Part shown: in pieces, positions 1-5,784 of the stretch
Layout: the number at the start of each line of letters is the position of its first letter
Numbering within the stretch: the stretch's first letter is position 1
Source: an uncultured Clostridia bacterium
GTDB taxonomy: Bacteria > Bacillota > Clostridia > TANB77 > CAG-508
Length of the DNA stretch: 15,171 nucleotides
NCBI GenBank assembly: GCA_944391155.1
Contig: CALXSO010000066.1
Location: forward strand, 1 to 15,171
Direction: 5' to 3'
Made by a program: the position numbers and the translations under genes
Notes under the pieces: generated by a model
Database searches by the model: none
What the model was told of the DNA's origin: nothing
Seen by the model: the letters and a program-made list of their open reading frames with translations, nothing else

Positions 1-1003
1 ATATACTATCTCTTTCAATTGTTTTTTCTCCCAATTGTTTAGAGAAATATTCCAATGTTTTATATGAGTTACTTCCTAGGAATAGATGAGTATCACAGTT
101 ACCCATTATTGTCTCATATGATTTTTCATATACCGCTTCTAATTGATCCACATTTTGCAATATAACGCTAAATGAAATTTTTCTACTTCTTGATGTAGAT
201 ATTTTTTTATCAAAGTCTGGTATTTTACCTATATTTGCAAACTCATCTAGTATAAAATATGTTGGAATTTTTAAAGATCCACCATTTTTATCTGCATAAT
301 CATATAGTTGTTGTATCATTTGTGAGAAGAATATTGTTAATAAAAAGTCATATGCCGTATGTGTATCTGATGAAATAACATATACTGCTGTCTTTTTGTT
401 TCCTATATCTTCAAAATTAATTGTATCAGTTGATGTAAGTTCTGCAATTTCTTTTGAGTCAAATTTTCCTAGTTTTGATTGTAATGTACTTAAAATAGAA
501 CTGTATGTTTTCTCTGGTGCTATTTCAATTGATTTGTAATTTGTTCTTGCTGGATGGTCATATGGTAATTGACTCATTAATTCTGTAAGTAAGTTACTTC
601 CTCCATTTGTGTTAGCTGCTCTTACAAGTTCTGCACAACTAGTTAAGTTTTGTTCTTCTTCAGGTCTTGTTGCTAATAAATAATATATTAATGCTTTTAG
701 TAACATTTCTGCTGAATCATCCCAGAAAGGTTCAGATGATCCACCATCAGTTTTTTGACCTCTTATTATTGTGTTTGCTATAACGTCTACATCTATTTCT
801 GATGAAATATGTTTTAATGGATTATATCCATCACTAAATTGTGGTCTTACTAAATTAAGTACTTTTATTTCATATCCATGTGCTTTTAGATATCCTGCTG
901 TATCATCATATAATTCACCTTTAGGATCAGTAAATACATATGATCCTAACATTTGATATGCATTTGGTTTTGAATATGATGCAGATTTACCAGAACCTGA
1001 TCC
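1..1003 (-). CDS. VirD4/TraG-type conjugal coupling ATPase, C-terminal part (partial, frameshifted)
   Basis: This frame continues the protein begun at 1469 after one surplus base at 1004, and runs off the left edge with no stop. It opens with Walker A (GSGSGKS), followed by YVFTDPKGELYDD and later a Walker B stretch ILDEFANIGKIP. That order is diagnostic of the type IV coupling proteins (VirD4/TraG, CD1115-like of Firmicutes conjugative elements). By family knowledge, this inner-membrane hexameric ATPase recruits the relaxase-DNA complex to the type IV secretion channel. About 334 residues are visible and the C-terminus is missing. I read the frame through to the edge and saw no stop. It has no credible start of its own, so it is expressed only if the frame is restored. 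Its family is certain; its functional state is not. Confidence 0.88.
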
Positions 1004-1469
1004 GTCCAACAACTAATACATTGACATTTCCTCTTTTATCTACCGGTAAATAATTATCTTCTGCTAATATTATTCCTTTATTTTTATTTAAAATGGTATA
1101 TTGTTCTCCATGTTGACTCCAATCACTAGAACCATGCTCTATATCTGTGTATTCGTTCTTTGGTGCTGATTTTGCAAATCCTATAAAGAAAAATACCAAA
1201 TAAACTATTGTAAATATAAAAAAAGTAGAAAAAAAAGTGCTAGTTCCTCCACTTACAAATACCTTTCCAAAATTAGCAAATGGACTAGAAACAGTTTCTA
1301 TAAATGCTTCAAAAAATGTATTTAAATCAAATGTTCCACTTGCATTTCCCATAAATATACTATATGCTAATGGCGAAACAAATACTATGGTTAAAACTAC
1401 CCATAGTATTGCACAAATAATAAAACTTCTTCTACTTTTTTTAATTGCTCCTTTTATTTTGTAGTTCAT
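987..1469 (-). CDS. VirD4/TraG-type coupling protein, N-terminal membrane part
   Basis: This is the first 160 residues of the coupling ATPase. The start chosen is ATG at 1469, preceded by AGGTGA with a 5-nt spacer; a GTG at 1478 lies inside that Shine-Dalgarno and is rejected. Two hydrophobic segments (about residues 16-38 and 78-98) form the usual N-terminal membrane anchor of VirD4-type proteins. The EHGSSDW motif (from residue 111) resembles the EHGSA-W motif just after the membrane part in Firmicutes coupling proteins. The frame reaches NVNVLVVG and should continue into GSGSGKS. An extra base makes it read RIRFW and stop at 987. It follows the 122-residue gene by 26 nt in the same operon. 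It could be a pseudogene, a sequence error or a recoded gene. Confidence 0.87.
   Translation of the reverse strand: MNYKIKGAIKKSRRSFIICAILWVVLTIVFVSPLAYSIFMGNASGTFDLNTFFEAFIETVSSPFANFGKVFVSGGTSTFFSTFFIFTIVYLVFFFIGFAKSAPKNEYTDIEHGSSDWSQHGEQYTILNKNKGIILAEDNYLPVDKRGNVNVLVVGRIRFW
1001..1007 (-). other. Frame break GGACGGA in Walker A of the coupling protein
   Basis: The minus strand reads GTT GTT GGA C GGA TCA GGT. Removing the single C (position 1004) restores GG-SGSGKS, the canonical P-loop, and joins two long frames that are both clearly coupling protein. The zero frame at the break is GGA CGG. The same heptamer breaks ypeB at 11204-11210. Confidence 0.85.
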
Positions 1470-1495
1470 ATTTCTCACCTACATTCTTTCGTATT

Positions 1496-1864
1496 TTATT
1501 CTCCTAGTCCCTTATCATTACTTTCAATTTTATTAAGTTTAGCACGTTTTAGTTCTAATTTCTTTCTATTTTCAACTAAATCTTTCATTATATCATCATT
1601 AATTCTAATTTTCTTACCATTTACAATTCTTGTAGGTAAGTTATTTTCGTCATATCCCCATTGATGAAGTGATACATTTGCTGACATAAATTGATCTACT
1701 ATTTGTCCTTGTAATTTTTCTGTTTCTTTATCACCATATGAAGCTACTTCTGTAGCATCCCCAGCTTTTTCTCCTTTTAATAAGCGTTCTCTAACAGGTC
1801 TTATTAAAGAACACACTATATCTAATTTCTTTTTGCTCTCTTTCTCTGACATTGGATTTTCCAT
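1496..1864 (-). CDS. Uncharacterised 122-residue protein of the coupling-protein operon
   Basis: I do not recognise this protein. It is highly charged and predicted soluble, with no signal peptide or membrane segment. A Lys/Glu-rich, probably helical N-terminus leads to a central stretch (SLHQWGYDENNLPTRI) that may be a small folded core, and a Lys/Glu-rich, coiled-coil-like tail. ATG at 1864 is supported by AAGGAGG about 9 nt upstream. It lies between the 174-residue gene (14-nt gap) and the coupling ATPase (26-nt gap). It is therefore almost certainly co-transcribed and may be a DNA-processing or secretion accessory factor. That role is inferred from position only. Confidence 0.8.
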   Translation of the reverse strand: MENPMSEKESKKKLDIVCSLIRPVRERLLKGEKAGDATEVASYGDKETEKLQGQIVDQFMSANVSLHQWGYDENNLPTRIVNGKKIRINDDIMKDLVENRKKLELKRAKLNKIESNDKGLGE

Positions 1865-1878
1865 TTAAAACTTCCTCC

Positions 1879-2403
1879 TTAATCATCTTTTTTGTCTCTA
1901 ATTTCAAAGGCAAAATAAGATTTATATGGTTTCAATTTGCATTTTCCTTTAACTTCATTTGTTTTTTCATCAAAATAAAGCTTAGGTTTTACTTCTTCTG
2001 TAGTTTCAGGATCTATTATACAAATAGGTCTTTTTAAGTTTGGTGTATATTTAAAATCTTTTAATTCTATTTCTTCTTCTGAATATAAACTATTATATTT
2101 TAATGGAAGTGGCTTTTTTGTAATAAAAATCCTATCTCCATTTAATATGGCTGTATTTACAACAACTCTATCTTTTCCAAAAGACAATATTACAAGTTGA
2201 TCCTCTTTTTCAGATGGATTATCTACATAAAAAGTTTTTCGAGTTACATCTCCTCTCATTTCTTCAGTAAAATCCAATCTTTGCACAGTATATTTAGGAC
2301 TATCTTTCAAAAATTCCTTTTCTGTTTCATTAATTTGGTAAATTACTGTTCTAACATCTTTAGGATCTGTAATACTAAAGTGTTTTCCTTGCCACATTTG
2401 CAT
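1879..2403 (-). CDS. Uncharacterised 174-residue protein, first gene of the coupling-protein operon
   Basis: I do not recognise the family. The protein looks soluble, with no signal peptide or transmembrane helix. Beta-rich alternation in the middle (for example QLVILSFGKDRVVVNTAIL) and a second beta-like half (RPICIIDPETTEEVKPKLYF) suggest a compact mixed or beta domain. ATG at 2403 is preceded by GAGGTG about 9 nt upstream; a second in-frame ATG two codons later is a possible alternative. It is the promoter-proximal gene behind the consensus promoter at 2469-2497, followed by two genes with short gaps. Its link to conjugation is inferred from the operon only. Confidence 0.8.
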   Translation of the reverse strand: MQMWQGKHFSITDPKDVRTVIYQINETEKEFLKDSPKYTVQRLDFTEEMRGDVTRKTFYVDNPSEKEDQLVILSFGKDRVVVNTAILNGDRIFITKKPLPLKYNSLYSEEEIELKDFKYTPNLKRPICIIDPETTEEVKPKLYFDEKTNEVKGKCKLKPYKSYFAFEIRDKKDD

Positions 2404-2468
2404 TTTTTTTTACACCTCATTTCTATGATTTAATCCATAGCTTGTCTTTTGTCACATCACTATCTTAA

Positions 2469-2497
2469 ATTATACCTAAAAATCAAGCATTTGTCAA
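2469..2497 (-). promoter_or_regulatory. Perfect sigma-A promoter for the coupling-protein operon
   Basis: On the minus strand, TTGACA (2497-2492), a 17-nt spacer and TATAAT (2474-2469) match the vegetative consensus at all twelve positions. The promoter lies between dnaJ and the 174-residue gene, leaving a leader of about 55 nt. The operon therefore need not depend on read-through from dnaJ. Confidence 0.85.
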
Positions 2498-2514
2498 CAT
2501 GTTTTTTATGTAAA

Positions 2515-3381
2515 TTATGTTCTTGGATTAAATTTTGATATTTTTTTTAATTTTTCGAATATTTTTTCTTCTTCTACTGATAATTCTTCTGGAACCATTA
2601 CTTTAATTTCTGCAACTAAATCTCCTCTTCCACCTTTTCCATCTTGATATCCTTTGTTAGGAATTCTGATTAATTCTCCACTTTTAATTCCTCTTGGAAT
2701 ATATACAGCTGTTTCCCCATCAATAGTTTTTACATTAACTCTTGAACCTAAAGCTGCTTCCCATACAGTAAGAGGTAAGTCAGTAAAAAGATTACATCCT
2801 TTTAGTCTAAATTTTTTGTCTTCTTCGATATGTATCTCGATTAATAAATCTCCATTTTTACCACCATTTTTTCCTTCTTTACCTTGCCCTATTAATCGAA
2901 TTTTTTCCCCTTCTCTTATTCCTTTAGGAACTACTATTGAAAAAGTCTTCATTTTACCATCAACATTTTTTAAAGAAATCTTTTTTTCTGCTCCAAAAAA
3001 TGCATCATATAAACTAACTGTTATTTTTGTTTCTATATTTTCACCTCTTATAGGTGCTTCTTTATGTTTTGCTTTAGTTTCATTTGATTTATCTATATTA
3101 CCTAAGAATATTTCAAAAAAAGATTCTTTTCCTCTTAAATTACGTTGTTCTTTATAAAAGTGTGAATTCCATGTTCTATCATATTTTCTTTTAGACGCTG
3201 GTACAGATAAGATTCTATATGCTTCATTTATATCTTTTATTCTTTCTTCTGCTAAAACATCCCCAACATTTACATCTGGATGATATTTTTTTGCAGCTGC
3301 TCTATATGCAACTTTTATTTCATCTAATGACACTCTACTAGTATCAAGTCCTAATATTTTGTAATAATCCTTGAAAATCAT
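2515..3381 (-). CDS. DnaJ-family co-chaperone without zinc finger (CbpA-like)
   Basis: This 288-residue J-domain protein stimulates Hsp70 (DnaK) ATPase and delivers substrates. The J domain spans about residues 4-70, with YYKILGL at the start, the essential HPD at 34-36 and KRKYD at the end. There is a short Phe-containing linker (ESFFEIF) but no CxxCxGxG repeats, so this is a type II (CbpA-like) protein. Two beta-sandwich substrate-binding domains follow (about 110-185 and 190-265), containing VPKGIREGEKIRLIGQG and IPRGIKSGELIRIPNKGY. The start is ATG 3381, with GGGAGGA 7 nt upstream; a longer frame beginning with TTG at 3396 would put the Shine-Dalgarno inside the coding region. No grpE or dnaK is in the window, so this is a stand-alone paralogue. 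Its neighbours show no clear functional link. Confidence 0.93.
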   Translation of the reverse strand: MIFKDYYKILGLDTSRVSLDEIKVAYRAAAKKYHPDVNVGDVLAEERIKDINEAYRILSVPASKRKYDRTWNSHFYKEQRNLRGKESFFEIFLGNIDKSNETKAKHKEAPIRGENIETKITVSLYDAFFGAEKKISLKNVDGKMKTFSIVVPKGIREGEKIRLIGQGKEGKNGGKNGDLLIEIHIEEDKKFRLKGCNLFTDLPLTVWEAALGSRVNVKTIDGETAVYIPRGIKSGELIRIPNKGYQDGKGGRGDLVAEIKVMVPEELSVEEEKIFEKLKKISKFNPRT

Positions 3382-3411
3382 TTGACATCCTCCCAAAAAT
3401 TTGGTATTAAC

Positions 3412-3420
3412 ATTATATCA
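3412..3420 (-). promoter_or_regulatory. Extended -10 element upstream of the dnaJ-like gene
   Basis: The minus strand reads TGATATAAT, an extended -10 (TGn-TATAAT), about 30 nt before the dnaJ-like ATG. No good -35 is visible; the expected position overlaps the murF terminator stem. Confidence 0.55.
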
Positions 3421-3427
3421 TAAATTG

Positions 3428-3456
3428 AAAAAAAATCCATAGTTTTTATGGATTTT
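3428..3456 (-). terminator. Rho-independent terminator downstream of murF
   Basis: A perfect 10-bp stem (AAAATCCATA / TATGGATTTT, loop 3442-3446) is followed on the minus strand by a run of eight T (3435-3428, partly within the stem). It sits beyond the 3' end of murF and before the dnaJ promoter, separating the two units. The stem is AT-rich, so its efficiency is uncertain. Confidence 0.65.
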
Positions 3457-3480
3457 CTTTAATTCATCAATAAATTCTTA

Positions 3481-3639
3481 TTACAGTTCAGACTTTATTT
3501 TATAGAATAATCTGAAAAATTAATATATAAATATTTTTTGTCGAAAATCTTCTACACAAAGGTTATAGATATGTTCTTGGCAAAAATATTACAAATTAAT
3601 CTTTCAGACGGCTTACTTTTATATTTGACTAAATTGTAA
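3481..3639 (-). repeat. ~160-bp palindromic intergenic repeat, copy A
   Basis: It begins TTACAGTTCAGA and ends ACTAAATTGTAA, so its ends are related inverted repeats (TTACARTTYARW type). The arms contain TTAATATATAAATATTTTTT on one side and an eroded partner on the other. The right end (CGGCTTACTTTTAT) matches the right end of copy C, and its left end matches the reverse complement of the right end of copy B. It fills most of the murF-dnaJ gap. No coding frame is apparent. Strand is set relative to copies B and D, which are called plus. Confidence 0.72.
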
Positions 3640-3647
3640 TTGCTTTT

Positions 3648-3677
3648 TTCAAAAATTTATATATTTTAATTTTTGAA
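3648..3677. repeat. Short perfect inverted repeat after murF
   Basis: TTCAAAAATT (3648-3657) and AATTTTTGAA (3668-3677) form a 10-bp stem just beyond the murF stop. On the murF strand it is followed by A, not T, so it is not a standard terminator there. It may protect the transcript 3' end. Confidence 0.4.
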
Positions 3678-3690
3678 TAGTATCTATATC

Positions 3691-5214
3691 TCAAATATTT
3701 TTTTCTGCCATATATTTATTAGCAATATCAAAAAATTTCATCCCATTAGATGCTTTAAATAAAATAACATCATTCTCTTTTGTATTAGATAAAAGGCATT
3801 CCAAAACCTCATCTTTATTATTAAAATAACGCACATTATTATTATTAAAACCTAAATTTTTAGCCTCTTCTACAATATATTTTGCGTTTTCACCACAACA
3901 AATTAATATATCTATGTTATTTTTAACAACTTCCTGACCGACTTTTTTATGCAATTCTTCTGCATAATCACCAAGTTCAAACATATCACCTAAAACTGCA
4001 ATTTTTCTTTTATTTTTATATTCTGATAAGCTTTTTAATGAGGCTTTCATAGATTCAAAACTCGCATTATATGCATCATTTATTATTTTAACACCATTTT
4101 TTAGATCTGTTATATCCATTCTTCTTTTAGTTAAAGAAAATGTTTCAATTCCATTTTTTATTTCTTCACAAGAAAGACCTAGTAATTTTCCTACAGTTGC
4201 AGCACAAATTGCGTTATATACAAAATGTATTCCATTTACTGGAACTCTTATTTTTATTTTTTCATTTCCAATAACACAATCAAATATACTACAAACCTCT
4301 TTTAATTCTATATTTTCAGCCATCACTTCAGAAGCATTTTCTATTCCATATGTGTGAATATCTACATTAGAAACATTTTCTATTCCACATGTATGAATAT
4401 CTAGATTAGAAACATTTTCTATTCCACAGATATGAATATCTACATTAGAAACATTTTTCGTTCCATAAGTATTAATATTAGAAACATTTTCTTTATGCCA
4501 ATTTCTTAATAAATCATTATCTTCATTTATAATAATCCTTGGCTTTTTCATTCCTTCTAAAATTTCTAATTTCGCTTTCAAAATATTTTCTCGAGAACCC
4601 AAATTTCCTATATGAGATGTTCCTATATTTGTGATAACAGAAATTGTAGGCTTTGCAATATTTGTAAGAAGTCTAATTTCACCAAAATGGTTCATGCCCA
4701 TTTCAATTACAGCAACTTCTTCATCTTTTAACTTAAGTATAGTAAAAGGTAAGCCTATATCATTATTGTGATTTCCTTCTGTTTTTAATGTTCTAAACTT
4801 TTGCCCTAAAACATTTGCAATCATATCTTTTGTGCTAGTTTTACCAACACTTCCAGTTACTGCAACCAATGGGAAGTTATCATCATATAAACATCTTTTA
4901 AATCTTGCAATATCTTGTAATGCCTTTCTTGAATCTTCTACTAAAATAATATTTTTGTTTTCCTTTTTCCATTTTTCTAAATTTATATTTTCAAAATTTA
5001 TACCTTGTACAACAATAGTTCTTGCACCATTTTCTAATGCCTTTTCCCATAATAAGTTACCATCAAAGTTTTCTCCTTTTATTCCAACATATGTATCTCC
5101 TTCTTCTAATTCTCTAGTATCTTTTGAAAAATTAACACATTCATCTTTTTCATTACCTATAATTAGTTTTCCTTGTGAAGCTTCTATTAAATTTTTTATT
5201 GTTAAATTATTCAT
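3691..5214 (-). CDS. murF: UDP-N-acetylmuramoyl-tripeptide--D-alanyl-D-alanine ligase
   Basis: MurF adds the D-Ala-D-Ala dipeptide to UDP-MurNAc-tripeptide with ATP, the last cytoplasmic step of peptidoglycan precursor synthesis. The 507-residue protein shows the Mur-ligase order: an N-terminal substrate domain (FSKDTRELEEGDTYVGIKG near 30-50), the ATP loop GSVGKTST at about 121-128, EGNHNNDIGLP, EMGMNHFGEI, and NDAYNASFESMKASL at about 379 onward opening the C-terminal domain. ATG 5214 is chosen because AAGGAG lies 7 nt upstream; a TTG two codons earlier is too close to it. The family is usually about 450-460 residues. The surplus is a run of near-identical 13-residue repeats at about 243-298, inserted in the central domain. 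It is transcribed alone, with a terminator downstream. ddl is not visible. Confidence 0.95.
   Translation of the reverse strand: MNNLTIKNLIEASQGKLIIGNEKDECVNFSKDTRELEEGDTYVGIKGENFDGNLLWEKALENGARTIVVQGINFENINLEKWKKENKNIILVEDSRKALQDIARFKRCLYDDNFPLVAVTGSVGKTSTKDMIANVLGQKFRTLKTEGNHNNDIGLPFTILKLKDEEVAVIEMGMNHFGEIRLLTNIAKPTISVITNIGTSHIGNLGSRENILKAKLEILEGMKKPRIIINEDNDLLRNWHKENVSNINTYGTKNVSNVDIHICGIENVSNLDIHTCGIENVSNVDIHTYGIENASEVMAENIELKEVCSIFDCVIGNEKIKIRVPVNGIHFVYNAICAATVGKLLGLSCEEIKNGIETFSLTKRRMDITDLKNGVKIINDAYNASFESMKASLKSLSEYKNKRKIAVLGDMFELGDYAEELHKKVGQEVVKNNIDILICCGENAKYIVEEAKNLGFNNNNVRYFNNKDEVLECLLSNTKENDVILFKASNGMKFFDIANKYMAEKNI
4331..4490 (-). repeat. 39-bp in-frame tandem repeat inside murF
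   Basis: Three consecutive 39-bp units (4331-4369, 4370-4408, 4409-4447) are followed by a shortened 33-bp unit (4448-4480) and the first bases of another. Each full unit encodes 13 residues of the pattern ENVSN(V/L)DIHTYGI. Because 39 is a multiple of three, copy-number change would lengthen the protein without breaking the frame. Confidence 0.9.
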
Positions 5215-5401
5215 TTTCAAACTCCTTTTCCTTATAAGAAAGGTATAAAATTTTATAATAAAAATTGAAAAACAAAATTCGAAATTTTTTCAAAAAATAT
5301 TATAAAGCCCTTTTGCTTACAATATTCTACTATATAAGACATAAATTATCAATAGATTTTACGCACTTCTTTTAATATGCCTAGTCCTCAATGTCATTAA
5401 G

Positions 5402-5558
5402 TTAATATTTAATATAACATAGAAGTAATCTGTCTGAAAGTTTGATATATAAGTATTTTTTTCAAGAATAAACTTTGGGATTTACCTATTGGCCTTTAAG
5501 AAAAAATACTATATATCAAACTTTTGGACTACTCTACAAAATAAAGTTTAAATATTAC
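5402..5558 (+). repeat. ~160-bp palindromic intergenic repeat, copy B
   Basis: The arms GTTTGATATATAAGTATTTT (5440-5459) and AAAAAATACTATATATCAAAC (around 5500-5521) pair into a long stem. The centre holds TTTGGGATTTACCTATTGG, shared in diverged form with copy D (TTTAGGTTTACCTATTAG). The outer ends TTAATATTTAAT and TTTAAATATTAC are degenerate versions of the copy A and C ends. The element lies in the divergent gap between murF and the NlpC/P60 gene. Confidence 0.75.
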
Positions 5559-5566
5559 AATATTAG

Positions 5567-5693
5567 TTACTACTCAGCTCTAAATGCATTTTAAAAATTA
5601 TATTAATAAAAATCAAATATAAAAAGTTTTAAACAATTTTTAATCATTTATTATTTTGTAAATTTAATAAAAAGTCATATGGCTGAGTAGTAA
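5567..5693. repeat. 127-bp segment bounded by a perfect 12-bp inverted repeat
   Basis: TTACTACTCAGC at 5567-5578 is mirrored by GCTGAGTAGTAA at 5682-5693. The interior is about 100 bp of AT-rich DNA with no coding frame. It starts only 8 bp after copy B. It could be a second miniature element, a remnant, or a protein-binding site pair upstream of the NlpC/P60 gene. No clear target-site duplication is visible. Confidence 0.5.
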
Positions 5694-5734
5694 TAAATAT
5701 TAACACATAAATTGGAAAAAGTTGACTTAATTTA

Positions 5735-5763
5735 TTTACAATAACGCAAAAAAATTGTATAAT
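5735..5763 (+). promoter_or_regulatory. Sigma-A-like promoter of the NlpC/P60 gene
   Basis: TTTACA (5735-5740), a 17-nt spacer and TATAAT (5758-5763) lie just before the GGGGG-containing Shine-Dalgarno and ATG at 5785. This implies a very short leader of about 15-20 nt. A TTGACT at 5722-5727 is too far from the -10 to be its partner. Confidence 0.65.
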
Positions 5764-5784
5764 AATAGAAAAGGGGGAACAATT

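Noticed and set aside
1237..1464. Plus-strand frame opposite the coupling-protein N-terminus (also those at 2197-2433, 2654-3157 and 4832-5248)
   Set aside because: Antisense shadows of confidently identified genes; hydrophobic composition is the expected complement artefact.
3382..3396. TTG start extending the dnaJ-like protein by five residues
   Set aside because: The extension contains the GGGAGGA Shine-Dalgarno that serves ATG 3381.
3541..3600. Centre of repeat copy A as a further match to the TTTAGGTTTACCTATTRG core
   Set aside because: Similarity is too weak by eye in either orientation; only copies B, C and D clearly share the core.
4331..4480. Regularly spaced 39-bp repeats resembling a CRISPR array
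   Set aside because: The units are directly contiguous with no spacers and lie in frame inside murF, so this is a coding minisatellite.
5755..5784. TTG start ten codons upstream for the NlpC/P60 protein
   Set aside because: It overlaps the promoter -10 and would place charged residues before the signal peptide; ATG 5785 has a good ribosome binding site.
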